This document shows positions 1 through 6,935 of a stretch of 11,277 bases of DNA, in pieces; the first letter of the stretch is position 1; the number at the start of each line of letters is the position of its first letter. A model generated the notes under the pieces. The model saw only the letters and a program-made list of their open reading frames with translations. It did no database searches and was not told the DNA's origin. This stretch comes from Gammaproteobacteria bacterium (GTDB lineage: Bacteria > Pseudomonadota > Gammaproteobacteria > Pseudomonadales > Pseudohongiellaceae): NCBI GenBank assembly GCA_003451715.1, contig DMJN01000329.1, positions 1-11,277 of the forward strand, given 5' to 3'. A program made the position numbers and the translations under genes.

Positions 1-558
1 TGCACCGCTTACAAACAGTATGCCCACCAACAGGATTATTATCACCACGACAGACTGCACGATCGCAGCCATGCGTACTCCGCGGATATTGAGGATCGTC
101 ATCACTACGGCGCCGGCAACACCAGTTAACACCCAGCTTAGATAGACATCCCAGCCGGCTATCTGCCACAGAAATACTCTATCCAGACCAGGCACCAGCG
201 AGCCGAGCACAGTGGGTAATGCAACAGCTTCAAAAGTAACGACCGAGACATAACCGAGAATTATTGCCCAGGTGCAGATAAATGAGGCACCAGCCCCCAA
301 AGCACGATGGCTATAGACGTGTTCGCCGCCGGCAAAGGGCAAGGCGGAAGCGAGTTCTGCATAGGTAAGCCCGATAACCAGCATGATTGCCCCGCCGAGC
401 AGGAAGGCGAGTATGGCACCCAGAGTACCGGCGGAGGATATCCAGGTTCCCGACAGGACCACCCAGCTCCAGCCAATCATGGCACCGAAAGCAAGCGCCA
501 GCACTTTGCCACGACCCAGCACTCTCAGAAAGTGCGTCTCTTTATTAGATTCATTCAT
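1..558 (-). CDS. APC-superfamily amino acid permease, N-terminal part (runs off window)
   Basis: The minus strand is open without a stop from an ATG at 558 to the window edge, giving 186 codons. The product is very hydrophobic. It begins with a short charged stretch (residues 1-18), then predicted membrane helices at about 18-37, 42-65, 91-115, 133-155 and 163-184. The Gly-rich GAMIG (25-29) in helix 1 sits where APC transporters have their broken, substrate-binding helix. YAELASALPFAGGEH (66-80) matches the conserved APC loop after helix 2. It should be an inner-membrane transporter for amino acids or related amines; the substrate cannot be read. An in-frame stop two codons upstream fixes 558 as the earliest start, but no clear Shine-Dalgarno precedes it. 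It lies 91 bases after the RND gene on the same strand and may share its transcript. The C-terminal half is outside the window. Confidence 0.85.
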   Translation of the reverse strand, partial: MNESNKETHFLRVLGRGKVLALAFGAMIGWSWVVLSGTWISSAGTLGAILAFLLGGAIMLVIGLTYAELASALPFAGGEHVYSHRALGAGASFICTWAIILGYVSVVTFEAVALPTVLGSLVPGLDRVFLWQIAGWDVYLSWVLTGVAGAVVMTILNIRGVRMAAIVQSVVVIIILLVGILFVSGA

Positions 559-607
559 CGGCAATTAGGTGTGAATGCGGATACGAACAGAAATGGAGTT
601 GGATACC

Positions 608-627
608 TGAATACCATCGTGTATTCA
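608..627. repeat. Perfect inverted repeat between RND and permease genes
   Basis: TGAATAC and GTATTCA form perfect 7-bp arms around a 6-base spacer (CATCGT on the plus strand). No T run follows on either strand, so it does not look like an intrinsic terminator. It could be an operator for the permease gene, an mRNA processing hairpin between two cistrons, or chance. The rest of the 91-base gap shows no convincing promoter. Confidence 0.4.
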
Positions 628-649
628 CAGATACTTATTCTGGAAAGCT

Positions 650-3600
650 CTAGTGCTGATAGGCCAGCGCCCGCTCTTCTTTAGTATCGCTGTGTCCTGT
701 GAAGTCATGCAGAATCACATACAGACTTGGCACCAGAAACAAGGTAATGACGGTGGCAAACAATATGCCGAAAGACAGTGATATGGCCATCGGGATAATA
801 AAGAAGGTGGCCGGGCTGGCCGTAAGCATTAAGGGTACCAGGCCCATGAAGGTGGTGGCCGAGGTCAGGATAATCGGCCGAAAGCGCATCATGCCGGCTT
901 GGGAGACGGCCTCCACCAAACTGAGCCCATCTTTTCGCAAGCGATTGATAGTCACTACCAACACCAGGCTGGCATTCACCACTACTCCGCTAAGTGCAAT
1001 GATTCCCAGCATCGAGAAGAACACCAGGTCCGAATTCATGATGAAGTGACCACAGATGGCGCCGATGGCGCCGAAAGGTATGACGCTCATAATAATCAAG
1101 GGTTGGGTATAAGATTTCAGGGGTATCGCCAGCAGCGCGTAGATAAGCAGCATGGCCAGCGGAAAGGTGGAGAATAGGTCCGCCATAGACTCCAGCTCTT
1201 GCTCCCCTTCGCCGCCGACAACCATCTGTACATCGAGATTTCTATTCCACTCCTGCTGATACTTACCGAGAACTTCGTTGCGGATCTCATCCGGTGTTAC
1301 GACGGTGCGATCGATATCGGCCCTGACTGTAATGACGCGCCGACCATCCTGACGGTTGATGCTGGAATAGCCATTGCCCAGTGAGAAACTGGCGATACTC
1401 AAGAACGGCACCTCCGCACCGCTGGGTGTGCGTATCATCAAATCTTCCAGATTACCCAGCGACTCTCGCTCCGGTTCCGGATAGCGCACCATGACGCGTA
1501 TGTCGTCGGTATCACGCTGGATACGCTGAGACTCGGCACCATAGAATGCCTGTCGGACCTGCATAGCTAAATCGTTCAGAGTAAGGCCCAAGGTCTTGCC
1601 ACGCCCCAGCAATTGAATCTGAACTTCCTGCTTGCCGGCACGGAAGGAATCGGCAATGTCGAACACCCCCGGGTAGCGTTGCAACTCGGCACGTAATTGC
1701 GTCGAAGCAATCTTGAGATTTTCCTCATCACGACCCTGGAGACGAAAGTTAATGGCTTCTCCTGCTGAGAATGCATCAGAATTAAACGTCAATTCGAGAG
1801 CATCTGTTATGGTGCCTACTTTTTCTCGCCAGCGATCTCTTATCATAGCCGAACTTATCTGACCGCGATCGAAGAAAGGAGTCAGGTACAACACAACTTC
1901 AGCAACATCGCTAGAACCTGCCGATCTCATTGCGCCGGCAGCCCGTCCTGGTCCTTCCTGAGGAGCGCGACCACCTACAATTGTTAAGATGCTGTCGACG
2001 ACTCTTTCAGTAGACTCCGGCGCCATGCCACTGGCTTTTAATTCGATAAGCTCTTCATCCAACTCGGCTGCAACTTCAATAGCTTTCTCCTCCAGCACTG
2101 CAATGGCACTTTCAGTAATGTGACCCGGCACACCCGGCGGCATCTGCACAGTCCCGTACACCCTATCGCCCTCTACCGATGGCATGAATTGGAAGATGAC
2201 ACGACCACTCATCAACAGCGCCGCTGTAATCACGATTGCACCTGTAGCGACTGCCCAACAGGCATAGCGATACTTAAGCACTTTTTTAAGCGTGCGGAGA
2301 TAACCATGTTCAGCAAAATATTCCATGCTGTCAGAAATTTTGCCCTGAAAGCGCTGCCAAGCTTTGACCAGGGAGCTGTTTTCCATGAAATAATTCTCGG
2401 TCTTACGGTGTGCAATGTGACCTGGCAGGATTAGTTGTGACTCCACCAGGCTGGCTAGCAGACAGAACACCACCACTCCACCGATGGCATTGAAGAAAGC
2501 GCCCATTTGACCGGCAAGCAGCAGAATAGGAAGAAATGCAGCGATTGTGGTGGCCACACCAAAAATCACCGGCACCGAGACCTCCATGGTGCCCTCGATG
2601 GCGGCTTTTTCTTTGCTGTAACCCTTTTGTTCATAAGTGTGTATGCGTTCACCCACCACGATGGCATCATCGACGATAATCCCCAATACCAGGATAAATC
2701 CCATCACCGTGAGAGAACTGATGGTGAGGCCTACCGATGGAAACAGGGCCAAGGCACCTGCGATGGCAATTGGGATACCTGCCGCTACCCAGATGGCAAG
2801 TTTGAATCTCAGAAACAAAGCGAGAATAATTAATACGAGTGCCAGACCGGTATAGGCATTTCTTGCCACAGTGCCGATACGTTCCTGGGTCGCGAAGGCA
2901 GCGTCGGATATTACCTGCAGCGTCATGCCTTCCGGCAAATCCATGTCGGTAGATCCCATCCAGGCATGCACCTGACGGGCCGAACGCACAATATCTTCAT
3001 CACCGATCCGCATCACATCGATGATGGCGGCATTGACACCATTTAGTCGGGCATCGAGATAGCCCTCCTCGAAGTCGTCTTTAACCGTGGCGATTTCACT
3101 GAGGCGTAGCTGGGTCCCATCCGGATAGGATTGCACTACGATATCTGAATATTCTTCACCACTGTAAACCTGACCTTTGGTACGCAGCAGAATCTCACCG
3201 GAATCGGTACGAATGGTTCCCCCCGGCAGGTCCAGTGAGGCACGGGAGATTGCGCGGGAAACCTGATCCAGTGTCAGACCGTACTGGCGAAGATTAAATT
3301 CTGAAACTTCGATGGAAATCTCCAGGGGCCGGATGTATTCGATATTGACCGTGGAGATGCCATCCAGATCCAGCAGGTCATTGCGTACCTGTTCGGCGAC
3401 AGCCTTGAGGTTGTGATCATCGGAATCGGAAGCAAGCCCCAGGGTCATCACATTGCCGCTACTGCTGAAAGCGCGCACAATGGGTTTTTCTGTTTCGGTG
3501 GGAAAGGTGGTAATGGCGTCAATCTTGCCTTTGATATCGTTAAGCGCACGATTCAGATCGGCACCGTTGGTGAGCTGTAGCGTCGAATCACAACCACCTT

Positions 3601-3859
3601 CGCGGGCCGTCGTGGTCATGCGCTCGATATCTTCGGCGCCTTCCAATGCTTCTTCAATGCGCAGGCACACACCGGACTCGGACTCGGCCGGCGTGGCACC
3701 GAGATAAGCCACGCTCACCTGTATCATCCCAAAATCGATATCGGGAAACTCTTCCTGGTTGAGATTAAGGTAGGAGATAAATCCACCCACCAGGAACAGC
3801 CACATCATCAGATTGGTAGCGACAGGATTCTTAACAAACCAGGTAATTGGGGTACGCAC
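650..3859 (-). CDS. RND-family efflux pump, inner-membrane permease subunit
   Basis: This 1069-residue protein has the usual RND length and layout: one N-terminal helix (about 13-33), a large periplasmic part, a helix bundle (about 335-480), a second periplasmic part and a C-terminal bundle (about 900-1050). Helix 4 carries LGIIVDDAIVVGERI, with Asp397 and Asp398 matching the proton-relay pair of AcrB-type pumps. It should form a trimer that exports drugs, lipids or other hydrophobic compounds with the adaptor encoded just upstream; no outer-membrane channel gene is visible. Helix 10 has GVVVNASLVLV (958-968), with Val where AcrB has its relay Lys and Asn next to it. I chose the GTG at 3859: it follows AAGGGA by six bases and gives the family-typical N-terminus MRTPITWFVKNPVATN. 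The longer open frame to 3946 would overlap the adaptor gene and adds residues unlike the family. The substrate is unknown. Confidence 0.93.
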   Translation of the reverse strand: MRTPITWFVKNPVATNLMMWLFLVGGFISYLNLNQEEFPDIDFGMIQVSVAYLGATPAESESGVCLRIEEALEGAEDIERMTTTAREGGCDSTLQLTNGADLNRALNDIKGKIDAITTFPTETEKPIVRAFSSSGNVMTLGLASDSDDHNLKAVAEQVRNDLLDLDGISTVNIEYIRPLEISIEVSEFNLRQYGLTLDQVSRAISRASLDLPGGTIRTDSGEILLRTKGQVYSGEEYSDIVVQSYPDGTQLRLSEIATVKDDFEEGYLDARLNGVNAAIIDVMRIGDEDIVRSARQVHAWMGSTDMDLPEGMTLQVISDAAFATQERIGTVARNAYTGLALVLIILALFLRFKLAIWVAAGIPIAIAGALALFPSVGLTISSLTVMGFILVLGIIVDDAIVVGERIHTYEQKGYSKEKAAIEGTMEVSVPVIFGVATTIAAFLPILLLAGQMGAFFNAIGGVVVFCLLASLVESQLILPGHIAHRKTENYFMENSSLVKAWQRFQGKISDSMEYFAEHGYLRTLKKVLKYRYACWAVATGAIVITAALLMSGRVIFQFMPSVEGDRVYGTVQMPPGVPGHITESAIAVLEEKAIEVAAELDEELIELKASGMAPESTERVVDSILTIVGGRAPQEGPGRAAGAMRSAGSSDVAEVVLYLTPFFDRGQISSAMIRDRWREKVGTITDALELTFNSDAFSAGEAINFRLQGRDEENLKIASTQLRAELQRYPGVFDIADSFRAGKQEVQIQLLGRGKTLGLTLNDLAMQVRQAFYGAESQRIQRDTDDIRVMVRYPEPERESLGNLEDLMIRTPSGAEVPFLSIASFSLGNGYSSINRQDGRRVITVRADIDRTVVTPDEIRNEVLGKYQQEWNRNLDVQMVVGGEGEQELESMADLFSTFPLAMLLIYALLAIPLKSYTQPLIIMSVIPFGAIGAICGHFIMNSDLVFFSMLGIIALSGVVVNASLVLVVTINRLRKDGLSLVEAVSQAGMMRFRPIILTSATTFMGLVPLMLTASPATFFIIPMAISLSFGILFATVITLFLVPSLYVILHDFTGHSDTKEERALAYQH

Positions 3860-3865
3860 TACTGT

Positions 3866-3871
3866 TCCCTT
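3866..3871 (-). promoter_or_regulatory. Ribosome binding site that decides the RND GTG start
   Basis: On the minus strand AAGGGA lies six bases before the GTG at 3859, inside the 20-base gap after the adaptor stop codon (3882-3880). There is no ATG near the family-typical N-terminus, so this site supports the GTG start. The short gap suggests translational coupling of adaptor and pump. Confidence 0.6.
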
Positions 3872-3879
3872 ATCGCTCG

Positions 3880-5049
3880 CTAAATAATTTCTTGAATGGG
3901 CTGCACAGACATGCCATCTACTACTGCCTGAATAGGCGAGATGCAAATGACTTCACCGGGAAGCAGTCCTGCACTGATCAGCACGTGCTCTTCCTCGAGG
4001 CGATAGATCTCGACATCACGGAAATACATCTTGTTTTCTCTATCAACCACCAGAACCTGGTTGTTGTTGCGAATTACTGATCGGGGTAATGCGATAATGT
4101 CATTAACGCGTTTTCCAACGATGTTTGCCTGCACGAACAGTCCAATGGGAAGTGGAATATTGTGGGCGCCAACTGGACTGAGCATGTCTATGCTCGTTGG
4201 TTGTCGAACACGGATAATTGTTTGCACCGTATTGCTATTCGGGTCGATGGTTGCCTCAGTACGTACCAATTTGCCTTGCCAGTGGTATTCTTCACCACCA
4301 TAGAAGCCAGTTAGAGTGACATCCGGCGCTTCATCGCCTATTAACTCGCCTCGGGTTCCAAGCGGAATATCCAGGAATCCCAATTGTGGCATAGCCAGAG
4401 GTACACGAACTTCAACCTCATCAGCACCATAGAGGACTGCGATGCTTTGCGCACGATTCACGTACTGGCCGAGTTCAACTTCACGCGTTTCAACGATAGC
4501 GGCAAAAGGTGCTTTGATCTCTGATCTTTCCAGGTCCAGTTCCGCCTGGCGGAAGCTGGCTTCGGCGTCCGCCAAACGAGCACGGTTTACCTCCGCTGCG
4601 CGGCGTGCATCCTGCAACTGAGATTCGCTGGCCAATCGGTCTTTGGCTAATTCTTCGATACGCTCCAGTTCGCTGTCGGCATGCTGAGATTCAGCCTGCG
4701 CCTGTTGCAAGGCGGCCCTACTGCGCAAGCGGGCAGTTTCGAAGTCGCTGGTATCCAGTCGCAGCAGTGTCTGGCCTTCCTCGACAAATCCCCCCGCTTC
4801 CATGGCCGGAGATATCCAGGCGACAGGTCCGGCAACAGGCGCCGAAAGGTTGGCTGTCCGCGCGGCCTGTACCTTGCCCTGGGATTCCACCGTGAGCTGA
4901 ACCGATTCGCGCTGCACTTCAGCCACACGCACAGCAACAGGTATGATCTCTGGGGATGATTCTTCCAACTCAGTGGGCGTCCTGATCAGATATCCTGCAA
5001 ACAGAATACAGCCCACCAGTATGCCGATTGGAATTACTACTCGTATCAT
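3880..5049 (-). CDS. RND efflux periplasmic adaptor (membrane fusion protein, HlyD/AcrA type)
   Basis: The 389-residue product has the adaptor order: an N-terminal hydrophobic segment (about 3-22), a split lipoyl/barrel-sandwich domain (about 55-100 and 170-200, with SAPVAGPVAWI and SEIKAPFAAIVETREVELGQ), a coiled-coil hairpin between them (about 100-170, rich in Ala, Glu, Gln and Arg), then beta-barrel and membrane-proximal domains (205-385). It bridges the RND pump and an outer-membrane channel in the periplasm. LVGC at residues 11-14 could be a lipobox, making it a lipid-anchored adaptor, but the segment before it is very short, so an uncleaved anchor is equally possible. The ATG at 5049 has AGGAG seven bases upstream (5057-5061). 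It lies 89 bases after the GntR gene and 20 bases before the pump gene, consistent with one operon. The gap to the regulator shows no clear promoter or terminator. Confidence 0.92.
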   Translation of the reverse strand: MIRVVIPIGILVGCILFAGYLIRTPTELEESSPEIIPVAVRVAEVQRESVQLTVESQGKVQAARTANLSAPVAGPVAWISPAMEAGGFVEEGQTLLRLDTSDFETARLRSRAALQQAQAESQHADSELERIEELAKDRLASESQLQDARRAAEVNRARLADAEASFRQAELDLERSEIKAPFAAIVETREVELGQYVNRAQSIAVLYGADEVEVRVPLAMPQLGFLDIPLGTRGELIGDEAPDVTLTGFYGGEEYHWQGKLVRTEATIDPNSNTVQTIIRVRQPTSIDMLSPVGAHNIPLPIGLFVQANIVGKRVNDIIALPRSVIRNNNQVLVVDRENKMYFRDVEIYRLEEEHVLISAGLLPGEVICISPIQAVVDGMSVQPIQEII

Positions 5050-5138
5050 TCAACTACTCCTGATCCATTCTTGTCGCCAGTTCTTAGCACTCTCATCATA
5101 AGAATTCTGTTCATGGTTTTCGCTTTCCCCGAGAGGGA

Positions 5139-5864
5139 TCAGCTTGCCTGTTTCTGCAATGTAGCCAGCCTTATATCGATGTCCTTTACAATCGAGAAGC
5201 GTAATTCATCGAAGTATATTTGAATGGCTGCTCCCACCCGCTCTCCATCGCGGCTGGTCAAACTCTGCAGCAGAGAATATAGAACTTCGTCCAGTACTTT
5301 TTTATTCAATTTTGGTTTAAATCCAAAGTGCACCATCTGCTCGACAAACTGTGCCTTGAGGTCATTACCAATCAATCGAACTACCAGGTTGTCGGCAACT
5401 TCCGCCATGTACTCAACAAACTCCACCCAAAGAGGCTGCATGGCTTCGATTTCCCTGGAATGCTTCGCCAGGGATAGGACCATGGCCTGCATCCGGTCCA
5501 ATTGATCCGGGTTGGCCCTTTCCAGAGCTTCCCGGGCACTGCCGGCAGCAAGCGCTCCAAAAGTACGCAGAAACTGGCTAGCCAACTCCGGGTCGGGAAA
5601 TTCTTCGAGATTCATCAATGGTCCGAGTATGGCGATGCTGGCGGATTCAATAGTCCGTACACGAGCCCCGCCTGGATGAATGCTGATTAGACCAGTCTGC
5701 TCAAGCTGGGAGAGTGCCTCGCGTACCGCGCCTCGATTGGCGTCAAACCGGGAGGCCAGGTCACGCTCGGAAGGCAGGCGCTCTCCACTGCGGTACTGCT
5801 GGCGCAATATTTCGCTGCGCAGTGTGACCGCGATCTCGTGGCTGATGGTGGTAGTGTTGGACAT
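5139..5864 (-). CDS. GntR-family transcriptional regulator, FadR subfamily
   Basis: The 241-residue protein starts with a GntR winged helix-turn-helix (about 8-70). The typical GERLPSERDLA (27-37) is followed by the recognition helix NRGAVREALSQLEQTGLI (43-60). The VREAL arginine corresponds to a residue that reads GGT/ACC half-sites in FadR. The rest (about 85-235) is helical and of FCD/FadR ligand-domain length. It lacks the usual metal-binding histidines: the usual FH appears to be Val-Glu near WVEFVEYMAE, and Asp replaces the late His in IYFDELR. It may therefore bind an organic ligand without metal, as FadR does. I chose ATG 5864, with GGAAGG six bases upstream. The frame is open to an ATG at 5960, but that start would put the predicted promoter and operator inside the coding region. 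Position suggests it represses itself and the efflux genes downstream; the ligand is unknown. Confidence 0.9.
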   Translation of the reverse strand: MSNTTTISHEIAVTLRSEILRQQYRSGERLPSERDLASRFDANRGAVREALSQLEQTGLISIHPGGARVRTIESASIAILGPLMNLEEFPDPELASQFLRTFGALAAGSAREALERANPDQLDRMQAMVLSLAKHSREIEAMQPLWVEFVEYMAEVADNLVVRLIGNDLKAQFVEQMVHFGFKPKLNKKVLDEVLYSLLQSLTSRDGERVGAAIQIYFDELRFSIVKDIDIRLATLQKQAS

Positions 5865-5886
5865 ACAGGACCTTCCAGCTTCCTTT

Positions 5887-5908
5887 AAAAACGCTGTCTG
5901 CACAGCGT
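5887..5908 (-). terminator. Terminator-like hairpin in the GntR leader (possible attenuator)
   Basis: On the minus strand ACGCTGT, loop GCAG, ACAGCGT forms a perfect 7-bp stem (5908-5891), followed by TTTT (the run is five with the last stem base). It lies between the lipoprotein gene and the GntR start codon, and downstream of the predicted GntR promoter. It may end transcripts from the lipoprotein gene, act as a leader attenuator for the regulator-efflux operon, or both. The stem is short for a strong terminator. Confidence 0.5.
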
Positions 5909-5918
5909 GCAATGCAGT

Positions 5919-5937
5919 AATTTGGTCTGACCAAATT
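5919..5937. promoter_or_regulatory. Putative FadR-type GntR operator, perfect 19-bp palindrome
   Basis: AATTTGGTCTGACCAAATT has 9-bp arms around one central base. Its core TGGTCTGACCA fits the TGGTCNGACCA core known for FadR-subfamily operators. It starts four bases after the predicted transcription start of the GntR gene, a usual place for a repressor. A weaker copy, ATTGGCCTGTCCAAA (5935-5949), is centred 14 bases away and touches the -10 element, so two dimers might bind side by side. The binding protein is probably the neighbouring GntR product; that link is inference. Confidence 0.72.
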
Positions 5938-5947
5938 GGCCTGTCCA

Positions 5948-5975
5948 AACATAAGGCCAAATTTGCCTACGTCAA
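5948..5975 (-). promoter_or_regulatory. Putative sigma70-like promoter of the GntR-efflux operon
   Basis: On the minus strand TTGACG (5975-5970, five of six matches to -35) and TATGTT (5953-5948, four of six to -10) are separated by 16 bases. The predicted start is near 5941, giving a leader of about 76 bases that contains the palindrome and the hairpin. No other -35/-10 pair this good was seen in the gap. Confidence 0.45.
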
Positions 5976-6040
5976 GGATATTGGCGCTGAAAAGCCCGAT
6001 TCTACGGACAAAGCGAAGCCTGAAGCGCGACTTGCAGCCC

Positions 6041-6571
6041 TTAAAAACCGCCGAACACGTCCAATCCCAAAATCTGCTCGTAACGGGCATCCTGGATTGC
6101 CGAGGCCGGCAGAGATCCGTCGAGCAAGCTATGGACATCGGCGCTGATAACTTCGATGGAATGCTGACGGGCCTCACTGGAGGAAGCAATCTGCAGCACA
6201 GATCCCCACAGAGACAACATTCTGCTATCGATGCCGCGTAGATCGTTGTGCTTGGCCCACTCTGCGGCAATACTGGCACCTAACTCCTGCAAGCTGGCGT
6301 GCAAACCGTTCCGATCCAATGGCGCTGTGTTGGTCAATACCAATGCCTGCACGTCGATCCAGCCACTGGTATATACCAGGTTACCCTCATAAAAACTCAG
6401 TATCCATGTAAGGTATTCCTGCTGGGTTTGGAGATCCTGGTTGGCAATATCTTCAGCGTAGGCTGCGATAAATAACTGACGATCAGGAAGCGCATCGGGC
6501 CACTGGTCGATTTTGTAACTCTGACATGCTAGAAATGCCAAACAGCTTGCAGAAATAAGTACAAATTTCAT
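6041..6571 (-). CDS. Predicted lipoprotein of unknown function
   Basis: The 176-residue product starts MKFVLISASCLAFLAC, a short positively charged end and hydrophobic run ending in a Cys (16) that fits a lipoprotein signal, although Phe at -3 is not ideal. The mature part is mostly predicted helix, with several Trp and Tyr and no metal, ATP-binding or hydrolase motif I recognise. I do not recognise the family. I chose ATG 6571, with GGAG nine bases upstream; the frame stays open to 6643, but the extra 24 residues would hide the signal peptide. It ends 176 bases before the GntR start codon on the same strand. A hairpin with a T run lies in that gap, so it is probably a separate transcript. 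An envelope role linked to the efflux module is a guess from location only. Confidence 0.7.
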   Translation of the reverse strand: MKFVLISASCLAFLACQSYKIDQWPDALPDRQLFIAAYAEDIANQDLQTQQEYLTWILSFYEGNLVYTSGWIDVQALVLTNTAPLDRNGLHASLQELGASIAAEWAKHNDLRGIDSRMLSLWGSVLQIASSSEARQHSIEVISADVHSLLDGSLPASAIQDARYEQILGLDVFGGF

Positions 6572-6634
6572 TAAACTGCACTCCAATGGTTCTGGACAGA
6601 AGCGATTGCAAAGCCGCTCCCGTTGCCTGGGGAT

Positions 6635-6657
6635 AACCCCCAATATTCAAGGGGGTT
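6635..6657. repeat. GC-rich hairpin in the lipoprotein leader, with an alternative fold
   Basis: AACCCCC and GGGGGTT pair perfectly over 7 bp with a 9-base loop. The same C run can instead pair with GGGG at 6629-6632 to give a GGGG-ATAA-CCCC hairpin, so the two folds exclude each other. It lies 64-86 bases upstream of the lipoprotein start codon. It could be a leader switch or an operator. There is no full T run on either side. Confidence 0.4.
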
Positions 6658-6675
6658 TCTCGATCTGATTGACCG

Positions 6676-6697
6676 ATTAAAAGGCTGACATTTTAAT
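6676..6697. repeat. AT-rich inverted repeat, operator candidate
   Basis: ATTAAAA and TTTTAAT are perfect 7-bp arms separated by eight bases. The spacing and AT-rich arms suit a dimeric DNA-binding protein. No cognate regulator can be named. Confidence 0.3.
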
Positions 6698-6816
6698 GGC
6701 AATGTGTGTTTCCCAGTCAGAATCAATCGATAACAATGTTCAACAATAAAACTGTGTCGGCTTGGCCCAATTGTTGTGAGGTCTCTACAAAAGTGTTTAA
6801 ATTTTACCCACTAATT

Positions 6817-6842
6817 TCCCTGAAAACCTCAGTTTCCAGGGA
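6817..6842. repeat. Near-perfect inverted repeat upstream of the cyclase promoter
   Basis: TCCCTGAAAAC and GTTTCCAGGGA pair over 11 positions with one mismatch and a four-base spacer. It lies about 30 bases upstream of the TATAAT box at 6871, a position suited to an activator or repressor of the cyclase gene. No T run follows it. Confidence 0.4.
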
Positions 6843-6870
6843 TAATAATAGCTAAAGCCCTAATCGAAGC

Positions 6871-6876
6871 TATAAT
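6871..6876 (+). promoter_or_regulatory. Candidate -10 element of the cyclase gene
   Basis: TATAAT matches the sigma70 consensus exactly and would start transcription near 6883, about 53 bases before the ATG at 6936. The -35 position (around 6848-6853, ATAGCT) is poor, so use of this box would need an activator; the inverted repeat at 6817-6842 is a candidate site. Confidence 0.45.
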
Positions 6877-6935
6877 ACCCGATCCAAATTTGATTGAATC
6901 CAGCCAGACCTTTCCTTAAGGAAAAAGAACAAACT

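Larger units (their letters stand above)
6572..6935. other. Divergent intergenic region with several inverted repeats
   Basis: This 364-base stretch separates the minus-strand lipoprotein gene from the plus-strand cyclase gene and must hold both promoters. I see no protein-coding frame with a start site and no RNA gene I recognise. It is AT-rich to the right. It contains three inverted repeats listed separately, a long-range 7-bp pair (CAACAAT 6741-6747 with ATTGTTG 6770-6776), a TATAAT box at 6871, and the palindrome TTTCCTTAAGGAAA (6911-6924) just before the cyclase start. The promoter of the lipoprotein gene is not clear to me. Confidence 0.6.

Noticed and set aside
307..684. Plus-strand 125-codon open frame
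   Set aside because: It is antisense to the permease gene, which shows clear membrane helices and APC motifs.
3860..3946. Upstream extension of the RND gene by 29 residues
   Set aside because: It would overlap the end of the adaptor gene and add residues unlike RND N-termini. The GTG at 3859 has a well-placed AAGGGA.
5865..5960. Upstream extension of the GntR gene by 32 residues to an ATG at 5960
   Set aside because: It would contain the palindromic operator and the -10 element. The ATG at 5864 has its own GGAAGG and gives the family-typical length.
5680..6147. Plus-strand 155-codon open frame
   Set aside because: It runs antisense through the GntR gene and its promoter, with no start signal or recognisable motif.
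6572..6643. Upstream extension of the lipoprotein gene by 24 residues
   Set aside because: It would bury the signal peptide. The inner ATG has GGAG nine bases upstream.
6741..6776. Long-range inverted pair CAACAAT / ATTGTTG
   Set aside because: Seven-base arms separated by 22 bases in AT-rich DNA can occur by chance. Noted only within the intergenic entry.
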